Assembly (NCBI GenBank): GCA_029721435.1
Contig: CM056578.1
Coordinates: 12,400,313 to 12,464,312, forward strand
DNA: 64,000 nucleotides
Reading direction: 5' to 3'
DNA from: Gymnothorax reevesii
Taxonomy: Eukaryota; Chordata; Actinopteri; Anguilliformes; Muraenidae
A program made the position numbers and the translations under genes. Shown here in pieces: positions 54,521 through 64,000 of the stretch (positions within the stretch are counted from its first letter, which is position 1; every line of letters starts with the position of its first letter). The notes under the pieces were generated by a model. That model ran no database searches, had not been told where the DNA came from, and worked only from the letters and a program-made list of their open reading frames with translations.

Positions 54521-57500
54521 TAGGGATGTGAATCTCCGCCACTGAGCCGATTCGATACGCATCTCGATACGCAGCCAGCGATATGAGACATTAACGATAT
54601 TGTGAAGCCCCTTGCTGATACAATGCGATACAAATCACCCTTGTTCCCGATTAGATGCGATTCGGTACAATACGATTCGTTTTATCACTATGCAAATAAT
54701 TTATAAGGCCACATTTGGTTTCTTACCTCACCAGCACAATTATTCTTTCCTCTCTCTTGCCTTGTCAGGGATGTATTCTATACTTGATTGTTTTCTATTA
54801 CCCAAACCAATAAATTTAATGAAATAAAATAAACTTGCAACTCAATATGGGGCAGACTAGGGATGGAGAGACTCACCGGTTAGTGTCGGTGGTCCGAAAC
54901 ATACGTTTACGATGCAACTGCATCGGTAGCTTCTGTGGGTGTCAGTCACAAATGCCAGCTGATTCGCAATGTATCGTTCCTAACGTCCCTGTCGATTATG
55001 TCGAGTTTTATTCCCCTCGCTCAGGTGTTTCCGAGGCGCCCTGAATGTAGGGTTTAATCCCGTGAAACGGGACCTATTTGACCTCCGAACCATTTCCCGT
55101 TTCCCGGGAAATAAAAAAATGAGAAACCGGGAAAAAACATTTTAATACATTCATAAGATAATGGAGTATATTTAGAAAATATGTAGACCTATTTTACTTT
55201 CTTAGAACATACTCAACTGCTGTGTGTGTGCGCAGGCGGAATAGCAGTGTGTATGCGTGAGAATTCTTAACTTAATCGAACTGACTACTCACACTTATTT
55301 AAGTGCGTTCAAGCACAAAAATTGATCGAAATTCACGTTTAACGCGCTTGTAAGTATGGCCAAGATGCACATTGCTCCAATGCCCACACTTAAAATGTGT
55401 TTCCAAAGGTAAAATCTTTTTCTTGGCCAAACATAGGCTATTTTAAGCGGTACTTTCTAAAAACTGGAATGGTCATCAACTGGCGCAGCGAGTAAATGTG
55501 GCCAAGGAAAAAATTCAGCATTGGACACAAGTATGAGTGCCATTAACATCGGCCTTAATTGATTATCAATCACAAAACGCCCTGAATTCAAACACTTCTG
55601 ACCGTTAGCGCAGTTAGTTAAGTAACTTGTGGGTCTATAATCTGAAATCGACTAACACAACACGATTTTTGACATCAGCTCTGAGTGGAAATACTTCATA
55701 ATGGCCTACTTCAAAATATTTAAGAACTAGACGCAGTCCAGTCAGTCGCCCGCAACCGCGAATAGTGTCCCCCGGGTGCGCAACTGTTGTTTTTCTGATT
55801 TGGCCGAAATTCAAGAGCAACCTACCTCGGGACCAGATATGTGTGTATGAAAAGTTTCGTAATGATATTTTCATAAATGTTCATAAAAAGTGCGTGACGT
55901 CGTTTTGTACGGTGCACGATAACGATCACGATAACTATCACGGCACACAGGAATTGTCGAGACAAAGTCACAGTACAGGGCATAGTACAGCAATGATGCG
56001 TGATTTTTTTCAGAAATTTATGAAATTGCAACAGGCTGTGGTGAAAGCGAAAGTCCCATTTTGGCGTATTTAGGTGACGCTAGAGAGCCATTTTGTGTGT
56101 TTGGTGGAAAATTTTGAAAAAGTAGATATCTTTGAAGCCACTAGGAATTAACTGCAAGATTTCGTTTGTTTTTGAGCATGTTTAAGGGGTCATATTTAGG
56201 TTGGAATTTGCGGACGCATGGAAAAAAGGCAGTGGAAGTGGGTGGGGACCCCATCTTTGACGCCTCATAAAACCCAAACCGTTCGACTTTTGATAAAGTT
56301 GTACAGTAGTTTTCATCGGCAGTGTGTGTTTTGTCATCTATTAGCGTTTGGGATCGATACGATGAATGCCCTCAAAGGAGTTTGCATTTCTGCGAGGGCA
56401 AATTTAGGGGAAAAAGGGAATTTTGATATGCAACTTGCGGACTTCCTGTGCGATTTAGGTAATGGGTGTCGATTGTTCATTTTTAGGCCTTGATGAGATG
56501 AACAATATAGTGTTGGTTCCATCTCTCTATGACTTTCCCACCGGTCGTGGTGGCCGTGTAAGTGCCAATATAATGTTTCTTGGTGGCGCTAGAGAGCCAT
56601 TTTGTGACCTGTTGGGATAATTGTTTAATTTTATTAAATTAGCCATCATGGTTGTCACACATGTGCAATATGAAACCTCTGAGTTGAGTACTTTACAAGA
56701 TATGAAGGAATGTCGAAGTTTTTGGAGACCAATTTAGGGGAAAAAGGAAATTTTGATATGCAAATTGCGGACTTCCTGTTCGATTTAGGTCATGGGTGTT
56801 GATTTTTTATTTTTAGGCCTTGATTAGATGAACAATACAGTCTTGGTTCAATCTCTCTATGACTTTCCTGCCGGTTGTGGTGGCCGTGTAAGTGCCAATA
56901 TAATGTTTCTTGGTGGCGATGGAGAGCCTTTCCGATTTGGCTGAAATTCAATAGCAACCTACCTCGGGAGCAGATATGTGTGTATGAAAAGTTTCGTAAT
57001 GACATCTTCATAAAATGTTCATAAAAAGTGTGTGACGTCGTTTGGTACGGCGCAAGATAACGATCACGGCGCACAGGAATTGTCACAAACGCTATATGTC
57101 CGCCGGGGGACATAATGAGGACGCGCTGCGCTGTCTGAGGGAGGGATCAAATGCGCAAGACTGAGGCTCAACAGTCGGCTCACTGCAACATTGAAAATCT
57201 CAGACAAAACTCCAGGTGAAAGCTCAAAACTTCAAGAACACTGGATTCATACTTTATGCAAAACACTTCAGACAGAGATGCAGGGGGCTTTAGTGAAATG
57301 GGGCTCTCATTGAATTAAGAAAAATCTCCTGAATCCATCTGAAACCTCCCCCCCAGTGAGTTGATGCGTTTTATTACTTTGCCTTTCAACTTCGAGTGAT
57401 CACTGATTTTATTTAGCCGAAAGTCTGACACCGCAGCACACACCGTGCCGGCCACCCGCAGCGTCTGAATGCAAGCAGATTATGGAATCTATCTTAGCTC

Positions 57501-58118
57501 AAAACCATGACTATGAAAGCACCAAACCACTTGCCTTAACGAATTGCGTTAGTTTATAATATGAAGAATCACAAAATATAATTTCCATGAGCCTGTTCAG
57601 TCAGACATTGACAGCTCACAGGCGTTTTCTCCGTCTCATCTTGAGCGAATGTCAAGCTGCATTCGGCTTGCGCAGTTCATATTGTGATAATATTGATTAA
57701 TCTTAAAATTACATTTTCTGAACTATGACCAATGTTATATAACGGTAGCCAAAATTATAGGCTGCCTTAAAAACAAGTGCTTCTTTTCCCAGGATAGAAA
57801 ATGTCTAATTTTCTGGAAAAATATGAATCCCTACCTGAATGCACCACCATTACAGAGAAGTTTTCTAAGTTTGCACTGGTACTGTTACTTGCACATTAAT
57901 GGAAGAAAGTTTTATACCTAAGTGTTGTAAAATTAACAGACAGATGACACTATAGCACTACTAGTTGTGAGTAGTCTGCTGTTTTTTTTTTCTTGTGAAA
58001 GGACTGAGTACCAGTAGTCTGTTTTTTCAAGAGGCCAAAAAGAAAATTTCATGAAGATAATCACTTTGTTTTTTATGGTCCTGATTAAGAAATAAATTGC
58101 GTCTGCCTCTGTCTGTAC
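54521..58118. repeat. Tandem 2.2-2.3-kb unit, copy C/D
   Basis: One unit split by a 1.39-kb insertion (about 55724-57113): left part 54521-55723, right part 57114-58118. The ORF homologous to 4983-5387 has a TAG inside FSK, and the 87-codon ORF has a stop, so this copy is degenerate. About 2.2 kb without the insertion. Confidence 0.8.
55724..57113. mobile_element. 1.39-kb insertion with internal duplications
   Basis: The left end has GTGTCCCCCGGGTGCG and the right end CGCCGGGGGACATAA. Two internal repeats are visible: about 55795-55960 recurs at 56933-57085 (GATTTGGC.GAAATTCAA.AGCAACCTACC type), and about 56400-56605 recurs at 56727-56935 (AATTTAGGGGAAAAAGG type). No protein domain recognised. 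Probably a non-autonomous element grown by internal duplication. Confidence 0.55.
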
Positions 58119-58781
58119 TAGGGATGTGAATCTCCGCCACTGAGCCGATTCGATACGCATCTAGATACGCAGCCAGCGATATGATACATTAACGATAAAG
58201 TAAAGCCCCTTGCCGATACAATGCGATATGATTCACCCTTGTTCGCGATTAGATGCGATTCGGTACAATACGATTCGATTCATCACTATGCAAATAATTT
58301 ATAAGGCCACATTTGGTTTCTTACCTCGCCAGCACAATTATTCTTTCCTCTCTCTTGCCTTGTCAGGGATGTATTCAATACTTGATTGTTTTCTATAACC
58401 CAAACCAATAAATGTAATAAAATTAAAGAAACATGCAACTCAATATGGTGCAGACTAGGGATGGAGAGATACACCGGTTCGTATCGGTGGTCCGATACAA
58501 ACGTTTACGATGTGACTCCATCGGTAGCTTCAGTGCGTATCGGTCACAAATGCCAGCTGATTCGCAATGTATCGTTCCTAACGTCCCTGTATCGATAAAA
58601 CATGTGGTTTACACGATTATTTCAAGTTTTATTCCCCTCGCTCAGGTGTTTCCGAGGCGCCCTGAATGTAGGGTTTAATCCCGGGAAACGGGACCTATTT
58701 GACCTCCGAACCATTTCCTGTTTCGCGGGAAATAAAACGAGAAATCGGGAAAAAACATTTTAAAATATTTATAAGATAATG

Positions 58782-59240
58782 GTATGATTTGGAAAAAAAT
58801 CACAACAAAGAAAACTAGCAAAGAAAACAAAAATAAATTTATTCTTCAATAAAAAGTATTACAAAAAAATATATCCACTATTTAATTCTCTAATAACACT
58901 CTAATGCCTCTGTTTAACCGTTGCCAAATCAAAACTCTGCTTCTGCTCTGCTGTCTGCTCTCTGCTCCCTTGTGCTCCAAATCACAACATTTATATAGAC
59001 CAGCAACCTTCTAGAAAGATCCTCAGGATTCTAGTGAAATCCCGCCCCTTCCAACCAGGAAGGTGCCAGAAGCTTCTCGAAATCACTAGGATTTTCCTAA
59101 TGATTTTCCAGACACGCCACCAGAGGGTGCCAAATGAACAAAATAAATATAGCTGACCAGCAAGGCAGCAAAACGGAATGTAATAAATCTTCATTTACAA
59201 ATAAAATATAATGCTGTACAAAAACTACTCATACATAACA
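58782..59240 (-). repeat. Solo LTR, same insertion as 4375-4850
   Basis: Flanked by ATAA (58778-58781) and ATCA (59241-59244), the latter one change from the ATAA seen in the partner. 17 bp shorter than the partner through loss of CTCTGC-type repeat units. Confidence 0.85.
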
Positions 59241-59372
59241 ATCATGGAATATATTTAGAAAATATGTAGACCTGTTTTACCTTCTTAGAACATATTCAAC
59301 AGCTGTGTGTGTGCGCAGGCGGAATAGCTGTGTGTATGCGTGAGAAAACTTAATCGAACTGACTACTCACTC

Positions 59373-59777
59373 TTATTTACGTGCGTCCAACCAAAAAAAT
59401 CGACCGAAATTCGCGTTTAATGCGCTTATAAGTGTGGCCAAGATGCACAGTGCTCCAACGCCCACACTTAAGATGTCGGTCCAAAGGTACATTTTTTTTC
59501 TTGGCCAAACATAGGCTACTTTAAGCGGTACTTTAGAAAAACTGGAATGGTCATCAACTGGGGCAGCGAGTACATGTGGCCAAGGAGAAAATTCAGCATT
59601 GGACACACGTATAAGTGCCATTAACATCAGCCTTAATTGATTAACAATCACAAAACGCCCTGAATTCAAACACTTCTGACCATTAACGCAGTTAGTTAAG
59701 TAACTTGTGGGTCTATAATCTGAATTCGACGAACACAACACGATTTTTGACATCAGCTCTGAGTGGAAATACTTCAT
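59373..59777 (-). CDS. Copy E of the 134-codon repeat ORF
   Basis: Same translation as the ORF at 4983-5387 because of the recent duplication. No independent evidence that it is expressed. Confidence 0.2.
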   Translation of the reverse strand: MKYFHSELMSKIVLCSSNSDYRPTSYLTNCVNGQKCLNSGRFVIVNQLRLMLMALIRVSNAEFSPWPHVLAAPVDDHSSFSKVPLKVAYVWPRKKMYLWTDILSVGVGALCILATLISALNANFGRFFWLDARK

Positions 59778-59880
59778 GATAGCCTACTTAAAAATATTTA
59801 ATATTGAGGACGCACTGCGCTGTCTGAGGGAGGGATCAAATGTGCAAGACTGAGGCTCAACAGTCGGTTCACTGCAAAAT

Positions 59881-60144
59881 TTAAAATCTCAGACAAGACT
59901 CCAGGTGAAAGCTCAAAACTTCAAGAACACTGGATTCATACTTTACGCAAAACACTTCAGACAGAGATGCAGCGGGCTTTAGTGAAATGGGGCTCTCATT
60001 GAATAAAGAAAAATCTCCTGAATCCATCTGAAACCTCCAACCCAGTGAGTGGATGGGTTTCATAACTTTGCCTTTTAACTTCGAGTGATCGCTGATTTTA
60101 TTTAGCCGAAAGTCTGACACCGCAGCACACACCGTGCCGGCCAC
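59881..60144 (-). CDS. Copy E of the 87-codon repeat ORF
   Basis: Same translation as the ORF at 5491-5754 through the recent duplication. Not conserved in the tandem copy near 57180-57460, so probably not a gene. Confidence 0.1.
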   Translation of the reverse strand: MAGTVCAAVSDFRLNKISDHSKLKGKVMKPIHSLGWRFQMDSGDFSLFNESPISLKPAASLSEVFCVKYESSVLEVLSFHLESCLRF

Positions 60145-63100
60145 CCGCAGCGTCTGAATGCAAGCAGATTATGGAATCTATCTTAGCTCAAAACCATGAC
60201 TATGAAAGCACCAAACTACTGGCCTTAACGAATTTTGTTAGTTTATAATATGAAGAATTGTAAAATATAATTTCCATGAGGCTGTTCAGTCAGACAGCGA
60301 CAGCGACAGCTCACAGGCGTTTTCTCCGTCTCATCTGGAGCGAACGTCAAGCTGCATTCGGCTTGCGCAGTTTATATTGTTATAATATTGATTAATCTTA
60401 AAATTACATTTTTGTGCCTCAATAATTATATATACCACCTGATAATACATTAAATCAGTCATGTCTGGGACCCGCATGTCTCTTGGTTAAGTGTTTTCTG
60501 AACTATGACCAATGTTATATTACGGTAGCCAAAATTATAGGCTACCTTAAAAACAAGTTCTTCTTATCGAAAATGTCTCATTTTCGGGAAAAATATGAAT
60601 CCTTACCTGAGTGCACCACCATTACAGAGAAGTTTTATTAGTGTGCACTGGTACTGTTATTTGCACATTAATGGATGAAAGTTTTATACTTAAGTGTTGT
60701 AAAATTTACAGACAGATGACACTATATCACAACTAGTTGTGAGTAGTCTGTTGTTTTTTTTCTTGTGGAAGGACTGAGTTCCAGTAGTCTGTTTTTTCAA
60801 GAGGCCAAAAAGAAAATTTCAGGAAGAAAATCACGTTGTTTGTTATGGTCCTTTCAAGCATTTATCAGTTTCCTATGCGTCTCGATGGATTTCACCGCTG
60901 GTAACATGAAAATAATTATGACTCCACACTTTTCTTTACTCGGGTTGAAAGCAACGGAATTGCATTAAAACGTTTCAAATGATCCTATTTGATTTAAACA
61001 ACTTCAACGATCGTGAAACACTTGTATTGCGTTGATTGACTAATTGCTGACCACAGCACGAGAACGCAAACATGCCACCAAATCTCAAACAAACAAACAT
61101 GACGGGCAGGAGGCGGGTGATCACTGTGCCCAGTGTAAGTGCATTTGGATTCTCTAATGAGCGCAGTTCTCTCCCTAAGTTGTAAAAGAGTCCCCTTTAC
61201 ACCTTTCCTTTATCTCATGACGTTTTACACAGAGGTTAAAGAAAAGTGGTTCGGAATTAGACGAGATAGTTACATAATCGCGTCCTATTAGGAAGCAGCC
61301 AAAGCTCCGCGGCAAGCTAAAGACGGAAGTGTCAGAGCGCACCACTTGATGTATCTGAGCGAATGAGGTTAGCAGAAACCAGCAGTAGCCAATGAGATTT
61401 TGTCATTAGCTTTAAATCCTCCTATGAACTTTCACTATTGGTTACTGACAGAGAGGAAATGCCCTTATTTGGATTTCACAGCGTTGTGCAGGAGAATCGG
61501 AGTTTTACAACGGTACCGGACATGACAGACTTCAGTGAAGAGGCGAAGTACTGTTCGTTGCGTTGGAATGCTAACTTTTTGGTAAATTCGGAAGAAAATC
61601 ACTGCCCCAAGTCTGATTTGTGTTACACCATGTTGTTTTGTTTTGCATTTATAGCACCCCCTATCGGACAATTTCAATGAACTTTTCAGGGTATGTTTCA
61701 AGTACTGATATGAATATATCCTATGAGTTTTATGGCTATGGGACAAACGATTGCTGATTTAGTCTGATTTGTGTTACACCATTCTGCTTTGTTCAGCAGT
61801 TATAGCACCCCCTATGAGTCAATTTGACTGGAATTTTCTAGGTATGTTTCAGCTACTAATGTGAATATAGCCTGTGAGTTTTATGGCTATAGGTCAAACA
61901 GTTGCTGATTTATAGTCTGATTTTTGTTATAGCGCCCTCTATGGGCCGATTTGCATGAACCTGTCAGGGTTTGTTCCTGGTAATGATGTGGACATATTCT
62001 GCAAGTTCTGCGATGATTGGCTGAATAGTTGTTGAATTTTGTCCATTTATGTGCAAAGCCACGCCCCTCCTGATGTTCATTGGTAAATATCTTGGAAACT
62101 AAATGAGATTTCGACAAGCTTTATGTAATCTTTGATAAGCTTGGTCCATTGATGATCCACAGCGAATGTCGACGGAATCGGACTTACGGTTTAGGAGGAG
62201 ATGTTTAAAATGTGAAAATCAAATATGGCGGACCTCCAAGGTCCTTATTGGAAAGTTGTAGAGTGTCTCTACCAAGTTTCGTGTCATTTGGACTTAGACA
62301 GTAGGAGCTATGACCTTTAAAGTGAAGCCCTGTTTTTCTTGAATTATAGCGCAACCATTAGGCCGATTGAGTTAAAAATACCTTGGTCAGCATTTACACA
62401 CAACTTCCAACCAGTGTGCAAAATTTCAGGAGTCTGCCATTTATCATCTCACGGGAATTTGCAAAAACATTTCTGAAGAAGAAGGAAAATAATCATAATA
62501 ATAATAATAATAAAAAGCGAAAACAATAGGGGTTCAATGATAACGTAATGTAGATCTTTACATATTTACAATATTTGTTTCTCAAGTAAGTTCTTGACTC
62601 CAGTATTACACAGGTATAGATTTGCTCTCTAGCCCGATAGGACTTACACCTAGAAGCATTATCGGTAACCATAGTTAACTGCAGTAGTGCAGTGTTTGAG
62701 AAACAACTGGTGAATGATCTGAGACCTGAGCAGGACCGGTATGTTGACCCACCCCGAGGGAGGAGCAAAGTGAGACCTGCCTCAGAGCGTGAAAATCTGT
62801 TCCTGAAGGGGTGGCTTCCATAAAAACTTCCTTATTACCTCTGCCAAGGAGGTTATGTTTTTGGTGGCGTTGGTTTGTTGATTTTTTTGTTCGATGAAAT
62901 TTTCAGGGAAGGTGGGTATTAAGTCAAGGAACAGGTGATTAAATTTTGGCGTATCTAGGCCAAAGTACTGCTGAGATATACGCCAAAGTTCAAGATTTCA
63001 AGTCTTTCCAATGGGCCAGAGTTCCAATCACCGTGCTTCTGGGTTTTGCTGCCCCCTGGCGGAGGTCTGCGCTCTCTGAGTGCTTTTCTAGTTTTCCCTC

Positions 63101-63448
63101 AGTTGAACTGCGAAGTTAATCTGCCAGATGCAGGAAATATTCCTTTTGGGGTGATTCACACCAGCCTGTTTGATGTGCTTTTGAGGGGTCGCTTCATAAA
63201 CCTGAAGATGAAAATAATAATTTTCAATCATGTTCCTTATCAGAATATTTAGTCAGTGATATGGTCATTATATTCTAGGTTATAATTAATTAAAAACACT
63301 GGATTAATATCAGGATATATAGTATACATCCAAGTATACTGGAACTGACTGAATCCAAAATGGCCGAAATTATGACGGGGGGACAAACTTTCAGCCAATA
63401 TTACTTTAAAACAAACTTTTTCCTTTCTAAATTACATAGTCTTTTTAC

Positions 63449-64000
63449 AAAACCCGAAACCAGTGAAGTTGGCACGTTATGTAAATCGTAGATAAAAACA
63501 GAATACAATGATTTGCAAATCCTTTTCAACTTATATTCAATTGAATACACTGCAAAGACAAGATGTTTAATGTTCAAACTGAGAAACTTTTTTTTTTTGC
63601 AAATAATCATTAACTTAGAATTTAAAGGCAACAAGACATTGCAAAAAAGTTGGCACAGGGGCCTTTTTACCACTGTGTTACATCGCCTTTTCTTTTAACG
63701 ACACTCAGTAAACGTTTGGGAACTGAGGAGACCAATTTTTGTTGAAACTCTTTCCCTTTCTTGCTTGATGTACAGCTTAAGTTGTTTAACAGTCCGGGGT
63801 CTCCGTTGTCGTATTTTACGCTTCATAATGCGCCACACATTTTCAATGGGAGACAGGTCTGGACTACAGGCAGGTCAGTCTAGTACCCGCACTCTTTTAC
63901 TACGGAGCCATGCTGTTGTAACACGTTCAGAATGTGGCCTGGCACTGTCTTGCTGAAATAAGCAGGGGCGTCCATGAAAAAGACATTGCTTGGATGACAA
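63449..64000 (-). mobile_element. Tc1/mariner-type element, left part only
   Basis: Partner of 9169-9720: terminus CAAAACCCGAAACCAGTG after TA, with the transposase C-terminal region on the minus strand. The right part lies outside the window, so whether it also has the GC-rich insertion is unknown. Confidence 0.85.

Larger units (their letters stand above)
58119..60857. repeat. Tandem 2.2-2.3-kb unit, copy E
   Basis: Third unit, nearly identical to copy A from 58635 on. After about 60857 it departs from copies B and C/D and continues into the flank shared with 6583-9740, so it is the last unit of the array. Contains a solo LTR; about 2.28 kb without it. Confidence 0.8.
58635..64000. repeat. 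Duplicated segment, copy E side (partner 4230-9720)
   Basis: Second copy of the segment described at 4230. It runs to the window edge and probably beyond. It includes the degenerate AGTCTGATTT repeat (about 61619-62515), the CTCTGCCAAGGAGG repeat (about 62848-63091) and a Tc1-like element cut by the edge. Confidence 0.9.

Overview
The window reads as nuclear DNA from a ray-finned fish, probably a teleost. It is AT-rich and packed with transposons of fish type: Tc1/mariner, hAT-like, Harbinger-like, L1/Tx1- and L2-like LINEs, and Gmr1-type Ty3/Gypsy elements. It also carries spliced exons of a Pim-like kinase of the kind expanded in fishes. There are no operons, bacterial signals, CRISPR arrays or recognisable tRNA/rRNA genes. 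The species cannot be named from the sequence.

Layout. 1-4229: left-truncated (window edge) Gmr1-type LTR retrotransposon on the minus strand whose reverse transcriptase has been removed in frame. 4230-9740: one copy of a long duplicated segment, holding a 2.2-kb repeat unit with a solo LTR, mixed interspersed repeats and the start of a Tc1-like element (9169-11567) that is itself interrupted. 12128-13109: small Harbinger-like element with a MADF-domain exon. 13133-17060: three inverted-repeat (MITE-like) elements separated by sequence I could not identify. 17216-29186: the main host locus, a cluster of Pim-like Ser/Thr kinase units: a broken unit (P0), an intact five-exon unit (P1) and an intact seven-exon unit (P2). 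The spacing and splice phases are compatible with P1 and P2 being spliced into one protein with two kinase domains. A 5'-truncated LINE lies in the first P2 intron.

29650-38367: a hAT transposase relic, an uninterrupted Tc1-like transposase ORF (32182-33207), a dead Tc1 copy, MITEs and a LINE 3' end. 38489-46649: an inverted-repeat structure with a GCATTC-rich minisatellite, into which a complete Gmr1-type element (40423-46410) has inserted. It has 495-bp LTRs that look identical, a 4-bp target duplication and one 1594-codon Gag-Pol frame in the order protease, integrase, reverse transcriptase, RNase H. 47555-51950: a Tc1-like fragment cut by an L2-like LINE, then a hAT-like element containing a solo LTR. 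51967-64000: three tandem 2.2-2.3-kb units, each disrupted by a different insertion; the last runs into a second copy of the 4230-9740 segment, about 54.3 kb away.

Host function visible here is limited to the kinase locus. The rest is the history of nested insertions. All calls are by eye from motifs, terminal repeats, target-site duplications and splice signals; no alignment or database search was run.
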